Source of the DNA: Porphyra umbilicalis
Lineage: Eukaryota > Rhodophyta > Bangiophyceae > Bangiales > Bangiaceae
NCBI GenBank assembly: GCA_002049455.2
Contig: KV918778.1
Coordinates: 248,001-312,000, forward strand
DNA length: 64,000 nucleotides
Direction of reading: 5' to 3'
Under the pieces are notes generated by a model. That model did not search any database. It was not told the origin of the DNA and was given only the letters and a program-made list of their open reading frames with translations. Each line of letters starts with the position of its first letter. The stretch's first letter is position 1. Positions 1 to 10,640 of this stretch are shown piece after piece. Both the position numbers and the translations under genes were made by a program.

Positions 1-1
1 C

Positions 2-823
2 CATCGGTATTTGCGGCTTGCTGTTGAGATGGTGATGGTCTTTCGGAGCTCAGCTGACGGCGCTGCTGCTGGGCGACAGGCGGGCGCCAGCTTTGCCCTC
101 GAGCTTGTTGGCCTGCTGCACGAGAAGGTGCGCGTGCGGCCTACGCCGTACCATGGCGGGCTCTTCATTGGCCGCGACTGTCACACTATTGGGGACAGCA
201 GTGCGCTCGTGTGTAACGCGCTCAAGGGAAAGGTCTCACAGAGCCACCTTGATGCCTACGAACAGGCGTGGTCGCTGTGGAATCGGGTGCGCAAAACCCT
301 TAACCGTGCGTCGATCATCCCCCGCGCTGAGGCCGCGCTCTTTAGGGCGGACACCGCTGCAATGGTGCGCTTGCTGAAGGGAAGCTTTCCTTGGGTCTCC
401 ATCTCACCGAAGTTGCACATCCTGATGTGCCATGCTCCGGCTTTTCTGGAGTCCTTTGGCAGTATCGGGCTGTATGGGGAGCAGGGCTTAGAGGCGTGGC
501 ACGGCCGCTACGGCCAGAGTGCTGTCAAGTACCCCGGTGCCACGGAGCTGGAGCGTGCGGCGGCATTTATGAGGGCTATGGCACTCGCACGAGAGGCAGG
601 GGCTGATGTGCTTGCGCGCTACGCGCCGCGACGAAAGCCTGCTGTACCGGGGGCCCGCATGGCACGTAAGGTCGGTGACAAGCGGCGGCGGGAGAACAAG
701 CCGCAGCTCCCAATTTGTGGGGCAGAGAGCCGAAAAGCCGCGAAGAAGCGCAAGATGTGGGCGGCGGGGATTACCAAGGAGGCGGCTACAACAGTTGGCG
801 CGCACATGCAGCGCGCCATCTGA
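2..823 (+). CDS. 3' part of a transposon-type protein, truncated by the window edge
   Basis: The frame is open from base 2 and ends at TGA 821-823, so only the last ~270 residues are present and the true start lies outside the window. In the middle is a conserved block: residues reading 'SPKLHILMCHAPAFL', then 'FGSIGLYGEQGLEAWH'. This pattern (K-L/V-H-x-L, a downstream His, then GEQ-G-E-x-x-H) recurs at the C-terminus of uncharacterised, high-copy eukaryotic proteins that behave like mobile-element ORFs. I recall the pattern but cannot name the superfamily. The tail is very Lys/Arg-rich (AARKVGDKRRRENK and KAAKKRKMW), which suits nuclear or DNA-binding localisation. A host gene of unknown function is the alternative. 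No catalytic triad can be assigned from this fragment. Confidence 0.45.
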   Translation, partial: HRYLRLAVEMVMVFRSSADGAAAGRQAGASFALELVGLLHEKVRVRPTPYHGGLFIGRDCHTIGDSSALVCNALKGKVSQSHLDAYEQAWSLWNRVRKTLNRASIIPRAEAALFRADTAAMVRLLKGSFPWVSISPKLHILMCHAPAFLESFGSIGLYGEQGLEAWHGRYGQSAVKYPGATELERAAAFMRAMALAREAGADVLARYAPRRKPAVPGARMARKVGDKRRRENKPQLPICGAESRKAAKKRKMWAAGITKEAATTVGAHMQRAI

Positions 824-882
824 CGGTTAGGGCAAATAAAACACCACCGGTAGGCCACAAGTAGATTTGAATACGTCTGCTG

Positions 883-1567
883 CTCTGAGAGTCGCTCACA
901 AAGAGAAGTGGCAGTGACATGAAAACGACGGACTATCTTTTTTCTGCGACATTTTCATGTTCATTTGTGCGCACGGCAGCGTTCCTCTCGCCGAGACCTA
1001 TCGAATGAGCTATAAAACACCGCCATAGCATAAGCACAGCCAGAGATAGTCGCATTTCCCACTCCGTGACCACTTGCACCCGGTTGCATTCTGAGTGTCC
1101 TGCGGCATGGGCCACGCAGGCCACAGTTGCAGAAGTTCCCCCTATATGTACATGGGTGCTGAGGGGACACTGAGTCATAATCTGCCGTCAGAAAATGGTT
1201 TTGAGCACGTCCGCGGCTCTGAGAGTCGCTCACAAAGAGAAGTGGCAGTGACATGAAAACGACGGACTATCTTTTTTCTGCGACATTTTCATGTTCATTT
1301 GTGCGCACGGCAGCGTTCCTCTCGCCGAGACCTATCGAATGAGCTATAGAACACCGCCATAGGATAACCACAGCCAGAGATAGTCGCATTTCCCACTCCG
1401 TGACCACTTGCACCCGGTTGCATTTTGAGTGTCGTGCGGCATGGGCCACGCGGGCCACAGTTGCAGAAGTTCCCCCTATATGTACATGGGTGCTGAGGGG
1501 ACACTGAGTCATAATCTGCCGTTAGAAAGTGGTTTTGAGCACGTCCGCGGCTCTGAGAGTCGCTCAC
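883..1567. repeat. 334-bp unit in direct tandem: two copies plus the start of a third
   Basis: The sequence beginning CTCTGAGAGTCGCTCACA occurs at 883, 1217 and 1551, exactly 334 bp apart. Copy 1 (883-1216) and copy 2 (1217-1550) are nearly identical; the few differences include TAAAACACC/TAGAACACC and GTCCTGCGG/GTCGTGCGG. The third copy breaks off after about 17 bases. Each unit holds the same ORF fragments on the minus strand, but they are short and lack family features, so I do not call a gene. The high identity implies a recent duplication. Confidence 0.95.
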
Positions 1568-2405
1568 ACCGGACAGTGGCGATGGTATTGGTACTGTCGT
1601 ACGATCCGTTGCGCAGTGTTGCGGGACGTCCGGAAGAGGCTCGGCCTCGCTTCCTTTTCGTCGGATCAACTCGAAACAATCGTTGCCCGACTGGTCCCAA
1701 TGCGTCAGTGAGAGCGGGTGGGCTTGGCCACGTTGTATTCCGCCATGGAAATCTGGCGCCTGATTCGAAGGACGGCCCGATCAGCTGACAAAATGTCAGG
1801 TGACCAATGAGCTATCGTATTTGGGACGAGGAGCCAACCAGGCGCATCAGTGCCCTTGAAAACCCAGAAGAGCACGAGCACTCAGTGCTAACTAGGCGTG
1901 CTGTGGTGGCCGTTCCGATAGTCGCCGACGCCGCAGCGTCGGCCCCCCCCCGTCCCGCGCGGCAGCGGCGGCGGGTACGCAGCGGCCGCCCCGCCAGCCG
2001 AATGGGGCCGGGGCCTCCGGTCGGGCGTGCCCCGAGCCGCCCGTCGCACCGAGGAGGCGTGCGTGTGTGCGCGGGCGCCGCGGTAGCGGCGCGCCGCCGC
2101 CCGCCAACGGCTGCTCAGTGTCGTCGTGACGCTCTCTCTTTCGTCGTGTGAAAACGGTTTTGTCGTTTCGCAAGTCCAAAGTGTTTTCGCGAACGCGCTT
2201 TCAGTCCTTGAAAGGAAAAACAAAAGCACGTGTCTACTGTAATGCAGAAACGTGTCGGGATCCGAATGTCCCCCTTATTTTTAACTGGGCGTGACCACCC
2301 TCGTGCGCTGCCGCTCGGATGATCTTTGTTGCTGGACATCGACGCTGCTCCTGCTTTCCGTTTGCTCTCACAGCCTCCTCCTGCATCTATCTCTCCGACC
2401 CCAGG
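1568..2405. other. Upstream region of the SNARE gene, no gene recognised
   Basis: About 840 bases. 1930-2110 is extremely GC-rich and low in complexity; ORFs there are open on both strands and look compositional. 2290-2404 is pyrimidine-rich and ends CTCTCCGACCCCAG just before the SNARE ATG. That could be a 3' splice site of an intron in the 5' UTR, or simply a pyrimidine-rich leader. No clear TATA box was found. Confidence 0.5.
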
Positions 2406-3152
2406 ATGGTACCCCCTTCAAACTATGGGTCCGTCCCCCCGCTCGACGCGGAAGCCGCCCTGGCCGTCACACGGGAGGCCATGGCGGCTCAAGATGGGGC
2501 GCTGGAGGAGCTGTCCGCCTCAGTTGCCGGCGTCAAGCAAACCGCTCTGACCATGGAGGCGGAGGTGCGGGACGGGAATGAGGAGCTCGACACCCTGGGC
2601 GGGGGGGTCGGCCGTGCCGCGGACGACGTGAGGCGGCAAGCGTCACGGGTACGTGCTCCAGTGCGGTAGGACGACTGCCGGCACAGTGAGGTGCTCGCGA
2701 TAATAGTCGTGGTTGCTTCATTCTTTCGTCTGCATGCGTGGCGGTTGGACGACCGTTGTGAGCGAGGTAGGAGCGTTCGCAGCACGCTTCTGCTTGTAGA
2801 ATGTCTGGAGCGAGAGCGACGCGCGGCGGATTTTTCAGGGGCGCTCTGACCGTCAGTTGGCGGGCGTGCCTTCACCTGGTGCTGGTTGAGCCCATTGCCG
2901 TCCTTTTTCACTCGCCCATGTGCATGATGCTATTGATACATACTGACCTTGATTGACATGGCCTGCTGCGCCTGATGCTACGTGCCCCTTATCCTGAGTG
3001 TGTGTTGATTGGTCATTGTTGCTCGCATCTTGCAGGTCGCAGAAGCAGCATCAAGCCCCTACACCTGGCGCTTATTTTGCATGCTCATTTGGCCGGGGGT
3101 TATTGCGCTCCTCATCGTGCTGCACTTGATACGCAAGGTGCTGTTTGGCTGA
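2406..3152 (+). CDS. Bet1/Sft1-like Qc-SNARE, two exons
   Basis: Predicted 119-residue tail-anchored SNARE for ER-Golgi or intra-Golgi membrane fusion. Exon 1 is 2406-2648 and exon 2 is 3036-3152. The intron (2649-3035) has a strong GTACGT donor, a TTGCAG acceptor and phase 0. The N-terminus reads MVPPSNYGS, like the PPGNYG start of animal Bet1. Residues ~22-75 form a SNARE heptad helix (QDGALEELSASVAGVK, then ALTMEAEV). After a short linker comes a single C-terminal hydrophobic anchor from about residue 91 (LFCMLIWPGVIALLIVLHLI), then IRKVLFG. The total length matches Bet1 (~118 in human) and excludes long Qc-SNAREs with an Habc domain. The zero-layer position, normally Gln, is Gly (GGG, 2574-2576). 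The gene converges on Raptor. Bet1 versus Sft1 cannot be decided by eye. Confidence 0.82.
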
Positions 3153-3843
3153 CGAGCTGGCGACGGGGACGCCAGCAGCCATGGGCAGGGGTAGATGGAG
3201 AAACGTATGGGCACGGAACAAGCTCTCCGTTGGCCACCTGGGCTCAGTGCGTGCGTCTTGAGGAGGCGGGTGAGTTCGCGGGAAGTGTACCTGTTGTGCT
3301 GCTGCACCCGGGTATGCGTGTATGGTACGTGTCTGCTTCACTGCCAGACCGCCAGCAGCGGGTGTGACGTCGCGCGTGGATGCTCGTCTCACCGGGCGCG
3401 GCGCAGCACCGACACCCCCCGTCTGTGGGATGAGTGGTTTACGGTGCTGCTGGCGTGCCGGCCCAACAGTCGCTGTACGAAGTGGTCTCTGTGCGGGAAC
3501 CAATGTTGCGGGGGCTGCACCTCTCGCGCGCATCACCTCCCTCTCTCAATAGGAGTCTAGAAGGAACATAGGGGGAAAGGAAGATCCACTTTCGGTCGTC
3601 CCCACGGCAGGACCGCGAAATGGCCAAAGAGCCACACAACCAAGTCACACACGGAAAAAAGATACACAAGAGCACCCTTAATCAGACCCACGGGCAATCG
3701 TCCAGAGAAGAGAAGAAAAAGAAAGGATAAACGCCGCACCCGATGTTGTGTGCGGCAGTAGGAAGGAACCACCTTCCGCCGGCGGCGCACGACGTGACGA
3801 CCTGCTGCCACCCCCCGCGCGCCGCCCAGGTCGGACACCCCCC
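3153..3843. other. 3'-3' intergenic gap between the SNARE and Raptor genes
   Basis: About 690 bases between two convergent stop codons. It must hold both 3' UTRs. An A-rich stretch (AAGAGAAGAAAAAGAAAGGATAA) near 3705-3730 reads as a pyrimidine tract on the minus strand. No additional coding sequence is convincing. Confidence 0.5.
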
Positions 3844-6800
3844 CTACTGGAAGAAGGTCACCGACGCGTTCTCCGACCCGACCGCTAACACCCCGTCGGT
3901 TGGGTGGAAGGCAAGCGACGAGACGTGCCCGAGCCGCACCTTGTCGTGGCTGTACCGGAACATCCGCAGCCAGTTGCCATTGCCACCAAACAACTTGACG
4001 CTCTGGTTGTCCGACCCGGTCGCAACAACCGACGAGCCGGGCCAGGTGGCCATGCACGTCAACTCGCTGCTGTGGGCGACAGTCACGTTGGCGACGGCGG
4101 GGCCCGATAGGCCCAGCGACCCGTCGCTGCCGTCACCGCCGGCGCCCCAGCCGGCGACCACCGAGCGCGTCGAGGAGCCCGCCGAGCCACCCGTCGCCGC
4201 ACGAAAGTCCCAAAACACCAAGCATCCGTCTTGGCTGGCCGACACCAGGTGCTCTTCCCCGCTGGTGCCAGTGCTGGTCAGGCTGTTGCCGCCGCTACCA
4301 CCAGCCGCGCTGCCACCGGTACGGCGGCCATAATGGTGCTGTGACAACGCCACGACCGCCGACGAGTGGGCTCCGAGAGTGAGGACACCCCCGCCATGGG
4401 CACCCGCCCCCGCCGGCACGCGCGTGTCGATGAGCGCGACGGTTCCCGCAATGCCAGCCACGGCGATGAGCGCTCCGCCCCGGGCGCCAGCGTTCTCGGA
4501 CAGCACGGTCACAGCGGTGGGGGTTTCCCCGCGCGGTAGCACAGAGCCGCTGAATACGCAAGACTCAGAGCGGAGGTCCCACTGACGGATGACGCCGCGC
4601 TCACAACCGCCCGCAACGAGGCTGTCGGACCCGTCGTCCCACGCCGCGCACAAACCGCCGCCTTGCGCAGCGGCACTCGCGCCGACACCGGACCAGGCGG
4701 CAGCAACTTCGCTACCGCCCGACGCCCGGAAGGAGGAGACGAGGCCGTAGCGAACGCTCGTTGGTGGAGGCGGTGCCGCCGCGCCGCCGTCCTCGCTGTC
4801 CACGTCGGACAAGCCGCCGCCGCCGCCGCCGCCGGGGCGGCCCAGCGCGGCGCGCACGCGACGGCGCCGAAAGACGCCGAGCCGCCCGTCAGCCCCGCCA
4901 GCCAGCAGGAGGCTGCCGACCGACGCGACGGCCGACAGAAAGACGACGCCGACGCCTGAACCCGCTGCCTCTGGCGGCTCACTGAGCAAGTCGACCTCGT
5001 CGTGGTACGACGAGGTGGTAGGGTACGACACCTCGCAGGGGGGGACGGTGCCACGCGGCGGCACATCACCATTGGCAACCGCTTGCCTACTGGCGCGGCC
5101 GGGCGGACTCGCGGACAACCCCGAGTGTCTGATGCCACCGCCACCGCCGCCGCGGCTCCCGACCCGCTCGAAGCCGACGCCCCGACGACGGAGCAGGCCG
5201 CCCGCGTCATCCGTATCAGGGCCGACCTCAAGCGGGCTGTGCCCCCGTCTGAGTGTCGCCCGGAGAGTGGGAAGCGGCGGCAGGTGAAAGGTCGACTCGA
5301 CTGCCCCAAAGTTCTCCATTGAGAGCACGCTGACGCGCCCCGAGGAACCCCCACAGGCAAAACTCCGCACCGACGGGAGGAAGGCCATTGACCAAATTTC
5401 CGCGCCGCCAGTCGGCGCCGCCGCGAGGCCGAGGTAGGACATGTTGCGCGCCGCACTTTCGTCCGCCGCTGTTGCGCGGGTGACTCGGCCCGTAGCCGTC
5501 GTTGCTGCGGCGTGGAGCTCAGGCTCGTCCACGTCTGAATCCTCCTCCGACTCGTCCCACCACGCTTCGTCGTCGGTCACGTCCCAGGCGCCACCTTCGG
5601 ACGGGAAGTGCACCGGGGGTAGACCCAGGCCAGGAATGGGCCCACGTGCCTCCTCGTGCGTCTCTGTCGGGCCGACCGGGACGGGCACGAGCGCGCCATT
5701 GACCGAGTGACGGAAGAAGAAGGCCTCACCCATGTCGCCCATACGCGCTTCCCCAACACCGCTCTCCTCATCTTCAAAGCCGGGCGGACCGTCGCAGACA
5801 AGGCGCATGACGGAGCGGCAGCTCCACGAATAGAGGCTCGGAGGCGGCACACCACAAACGACCGCCTCCCGCTCGGCGGTCGGCGTATCGTCCGATGCGA
5901 CATCGTTAAATGACGTGAGGAGCGTCGTCTCGACGCCGTCCGCACTGGTACTCCGCCGCACCGCACGGGCTGACCCCGACAAAGTTCGGGGTGACGACGG
6001 GGACGAGAGCGCCGACGCGAGAAGGGAGTAGGAGGAGCTACGGCCAGCGGTAGCCATGCTACGTGGGGGGACGGGCAAGAGCGGGCCATTGGCAGGTACT
6101 CCAGAGAGGGAAGTGGAGCGAGCGGCCGATACCCCGGCCTGGCCGCTCCCCGCCGTTGTCGCCGCACGAGCCCCCCTGTTGCCTTGCGAGTGGCCATGCC
6201 CCCCAAAAATAAGCTTGTTGAGCCCATCAAAGGACATGACCGAGGACAGGCCGCTGCGCCGACCAGACGGGTCAGACCCAGCCGGGCCGCCTGCCGTCTC
6301 TGCTGCTTCCCCGCCGGTAGCAGTAACGGCAGAGGGGGGTCGGGGGGGCTCTGGCGGCCGTGGTGGCCGCAACCGTCGCGAAGGGCCAGCCGCCACAGCC
6401 TGCGCCATGTCCACGTACGCGGTCGCGGCGGGGGGCGAGACGCCAGGGCCTACCATGCCGGCCAAATGCCGCCGGGATCCGTCGCCCGCACCGAACGGCA
6501 CCGGCCCTCGGCCGCCGGCCAGGATGCCACCTGGCGGCGGCGCCAACGGTGGCGCGACGGGCGGCGCGCCGATGGAAGCGGCTGCCAACCGCCGAGACCT
6601 CGACGCCGGTGGGAAGTCACTTGACGCAGGCTCTCCGCCAACCGACGCGTCAGGCGGGCGGCCGCCATCGCGCAGCGTAGCCACGCGGCTGCCTGCCGAA
6701 GCAGCGCCATGCTCAGCCGTCCGGCCGGTGGCTCCCCCAACGCTGGTCAAGACGGACGCGTAAGCGGCAGTGGCGGCGCCGGCCACAACTGGGTGACTGT

Positions 6801-7442
6801 CGGCGGCCAGCGCCGCCAGTGCCGCCCAATACGTCCCAAAAGGGTGGTCCATCGACCGAAGCAGCCCCTCCACGCCATCCGCGCCTTCCACCAGCGAGCC
6901 GACAAGCACCCCTTCGCCGGCCGACCGCTCGCTCTCCACCGTCCCTGCAACTGACGACGCCGACGAGGGGGCATGTGGGCGTCCACGGCCGGCGGGGTGC
7001 CGCGCGACCGCCGCCGCGGCGGCGGTGTGCATGTCCACAACCCGCTCCCCAACCATCCGTGACAATGTGCTGGCGACTTCGCGGCGGACCAGCGGCGACG
7101 CGTCGTCGTCGGCCATACGCAAAAAGGCAGCGCCCACGTCGTGAAGGGCTACCACTGCCATGGGTGGCAGACGCAGACCCAACACGTACTGGCCACCGAC
7201 CCCGCCAAAGCTCCTCGACGGCGACGTCGCGCGGGAGGGTGGGGACCGCCCCACGGCTCCAACCTCCCCACCGTCCATCGCCGCCCGGTACTGTCGCCTG
7301 CCCAACCGTGAGGGCTCGCGGTCGGCGCTGGGCGAGTGGGCGCCGCTCACCCCGCCAGACACGTACTGGTGCCCACCAGCAGCCCCGCCGCCGCCACCGT
7401 CGCCGCCGACGCCGCCTACGCCGCCGCCGCCGCCACCGCCGC

Positions 7443-7502
<60 letters not shown>

Positions 7503-10500
7503 GCACATAAGCGCCCGACCCATCGCCGCTGCCACTCAACCGTTCCGCTGCAGGCGACCTCAAATTGTATGCATGCACCCGCCGGCTATCAACGCTGCTG
7601 CTGCCGCCGCTGCCCGTTACCCGTCGGTGGCGGTCGGTCTCGTGCGACTGCCCGCTATCGTCACCCGAGTAGGAAGAAGTAGCTGGTGATGGCGGCGGTG
7701 CCGCCGGCGGGCCCAACCCCGCGCTCTCCGTACTCCCGCTACTGCCGCCACTGGACGAATAGTCGGCGGCAGCCACGTCGGGGCGGGACGTCGCCGGCCG
7801 TCGCCGGCCGACCAGCTCATCCACTCGTGGGTGTCGTACGTCCGACGCCAATTCGCTACCACCACCGCCGCTGCTGCCCGCCCCATGGCCGGCGCCGCCG
7901 ACCACCGCGCCGCCTGCCGATACGTACGCGTCGCCGCCGTGGGTGGCCGACCCAACTACGGCCGTCGGTCCGAGGGCGGCAGCGGCGTAGCTCGGTCGCA
8001 ACACAGCCAGCAACAAGGTCATTAGTGGGGCCACCACCGCCGCCCGCACAGCAGCAATGGGGTCTGTCCGCGCTACCCGCAGAAGACCTGATATGGTGCT
8101 CGTCATCCACGAAAAGCCGAACGGCAGCGTCGACGCGGATGGTGCTGGTGACGACGGCGTGCTGCTACCGCCAGAAGCCTTGGAGTCTCCGGACGAGCTG
8201 TCGCCCGCTTCGGCGGCCGCAATGGCCTTGAAGGCGCATTCGAGGCACAAGGCCGCCCACCGCCGTACGAGCGGCGATGATGATGTCGCCAGTAGCCGCA
8301 CACAAGAGTCGGGGACGCTGTCGGGGAGGATGCAAGGACCCACGGCTGCTGCCGCTGCGGCGGCTGCCTGCATGGCCGACGCACCGCCGGCGAGTGACGT
8401 TGCGTCCGAGTCTGGCGGTGGGGGGCCCAACAGCGGCAAAGAGTCGTCTGGGAAGGCAACAGTTGCCAGCACGTACGCAGCGAGGGCAGTGTGGACGGGG
8501 AGGGAGGTGGCCTCGGAGGAGGCAAGAAAAGCTGCAAAGTACTCCTGCCCGTTCTCCTTGATGAGGTCAGACCGACAGGTGCCGTCCACGGCCAACACCT
8601 TGGCCCAGATAAAGACGAGCGGAGCGCGCGGGTCCAAAGCGGACGATTGCAGCAGCCGCAACACATACGGAAAGATGCCGACCGACAGAGCCAAATCAAT
8701 CGCCACCGGGCCAGTTTGGAGGAAGCGGGCGAGCAAGTCGAGCGCCCGAACCCGATGCACCTGCGAGAGGAGCACTTGCAGCACAATCGGCAGCTGCTCT
8801 GGGGGCTTGCGGTAGGCCGGGCCCATGCGGAGCCACACGGAAAAGGCCGTCATCTCGTCCTCAAAGAACGTGTTGTGTTGGTACACAAAGGGCTCCACCA
8901 CCGGCAAAGCGTCCGACAATTGGAGCGGCTGCTCATCACTGTCCAACCCATCGTCCATAATGTAGCCGACGCGGGTGCCGACGCCGGCAACGCCCGCAAA
9001 CGGCTGTGTCGCTGTCGGAGTTGGCATCGGCTGGATTTGCGTGTGGTGGGCTTGAATGCGCTGCGTCTGCACCTGCGGCTGCGGCACAAACTGCTGCCGT
9101 GCGTCGTACGCCGCCGCGGTGCCGGCCCCTGATGGGACCATACCCCCCACTTCCCCGTTGGCAGGGGATGTCGGTCCCCGCGCCGCCGCCGCCGCCGCCG
9201 CTGCCGCAGCCTCGTCGGCGGCAATCAGCTCCGGCAGCTGCGCGAGGCACTGCTCCACCGTATAGTCCCACGCCTGCCACAGCGGGTGCTCATGTGTCTT
9301 GGGGAGGGGCGGCTCCGACACTGGCGTGCAGTTGGCCGACCGCATGATGCGCTCAGCGAGGAGGAAGTTGCGCATCAGCGAGGCGAGGAGCAGGTCCTGC
9401 CGGAAGAGACGCTTGAAGAGCGGCCGCGGCAACACATTCCACGCGATCGTGTCCGTGATGGCGGTGAAGATCCAGTTGAGCTCGCCCAGCGGCGTGCGCC
9501 GCTCGTTGAGACGCCCGGGGATGCGCTCGAGCATTGCGGGGGTGATGTTGTTGAGCAGGGAGCGGGGGGCGAACCACCGCAGAGCGGTTTTGATAGGGGT
9601 GGTTAGGCACGATGTAAAGAGGTCGGCCGGCAGCTCCGGGGCGGTAGGGAGCAGCTCGTCGGCGCCGCAGGCAGCCAGCAGGATGCATTGCTTGAAGTCG
9701 GGGGGGGGGGGTAGGATGAAGGCGCGACGCCAGGAGGGGGCGCCCCATGTCCAGCGTACGTACCCGGGTCTGCCCCTGGCGGGAAGGCTGCCCGACTAGA
9801 GCCGGCCGCGGGGCGGCGGCCGCCCCCCTCGCCAGCCGGCCGGCGGCCTGGCCGATCCCCGGGTGGACGTCGCGAAGGCCCCCCCGCCGCACCACCCGCA
9901 ACACCAGCACCACCGGCACCCCCGGCAGCCGCGCCTGCCGCCGCAGCCGCCGACGCCGCCGCCGCCGCCGCCGCTGCCACTGCTGCTGCCGCACGCGCGT
10001 CGGCCCCTTCATGACCTCTCGGGGGCGCCCCGCCCCCCCCGGGCGCCCCCGCCCCTGTGTGCACGTGGGTGGCCCACCGCATCTCCCGTTCCCGCTGCTC
10101 CGCAAACTGCAAGAACGCGGGAATACACAGCCCCGCCGCGGAGCAGTCAAACACGTAGATAGCCGGCGCGCCCATCCACTCCTGCAAGTCGTACAATGAG
10201 AGCGGGATATACTGGGTGATGTTGCGGTTAAACAACCACAGCTCCCCGTTGGCCGTCGGCCGCGGCACGCCGTGGCCATTGTAGTGGAAGAGCACCCGCT
10301 CATCCTTTGCGTTGCGGCGGAGGGCGAGGCACGCCTTGCGGACGTCCTCAAACGTCGGGTCCGTGACAGTGCGGTAGCGGGCGGTCGGCTGCCAGCCTTC
10401 GTACTGCGCTTGCAGGGCGCGGCCGATGAGGTCGAGGGCCCGTGTGGGACCAATGGCCTTGGGGTCGTGCCAACACTCAAGGCGCGCGCACGGGTCGGGT

Positions 10501-10640
10501 TTGACCACGTCCGGCGGGTCAATGCCGAGATTAAGGCAGAGGACGAGGACGACCGAGGCGGTCTTCATGCGGTCCCGCACCCGCCACGGCTGCAACGTGG
10601 GGGGCGCCGTCGCCAGCGGCGTCAGGGGGGCGTGCACCAA
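3844..10640 (-). CDS. RAPTOR: Raptor, scaffold and substrate-binding subunit of TOR complex 1
   Basis: Raptor binds TOR kinase and recruits its substrates. Two exons are clear: 10640-10065 and 9690-3844 (TGA/TAA-side end at 3844), joined in phase 0 by an intron (10064-9691) whose C-rich tract ends in CAAG. Exon A carries the caspase-like RNC domain: [32 protein letters not shown] (the conserved His) and VFDCSAAG (the conserved Cys). Exon B opens with QCILLAAC and follows family signatures closely: [39 protein letters not shown] and [15 protein letters not shown] for the HEAT region. The last ~450 residues are WD40 repeats. Long low-complexity inserts, including poly-Gly, raise the length to over 2,100 residues against ~1,330 in human. 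The N-terminus is unresolved: 10640 is a TTG codon and the frame stays open upstream to about 10800 ([12 protein letters not shown]) without an in-frame ATG. Confidence 0.96.
7383..7505 (-). repeat. (CCG/GGC)n trinucleotide repeat coding poly-Gly inside Raptor
   Basis: Nearly pure CCG on the plus strand, encoding a run of about 40 glycines with rare Val and Asp on the minus strand. It lies in the linker between the HEAT region and the WD40 domain. The frame stays intact across the repeat, which suggests its length varies by whole codons. Confidence 0.95.

Noticed and set aside
4295..10200. Many ORFs of 80-290 codons on the plus strand and in other minus frames across Raptor
   Set aside because: They are shadows of a high-GC coding exon: Arg/Pro/Ala-rich, no motifs, and all overlap the frame that carries the Raptor domains.
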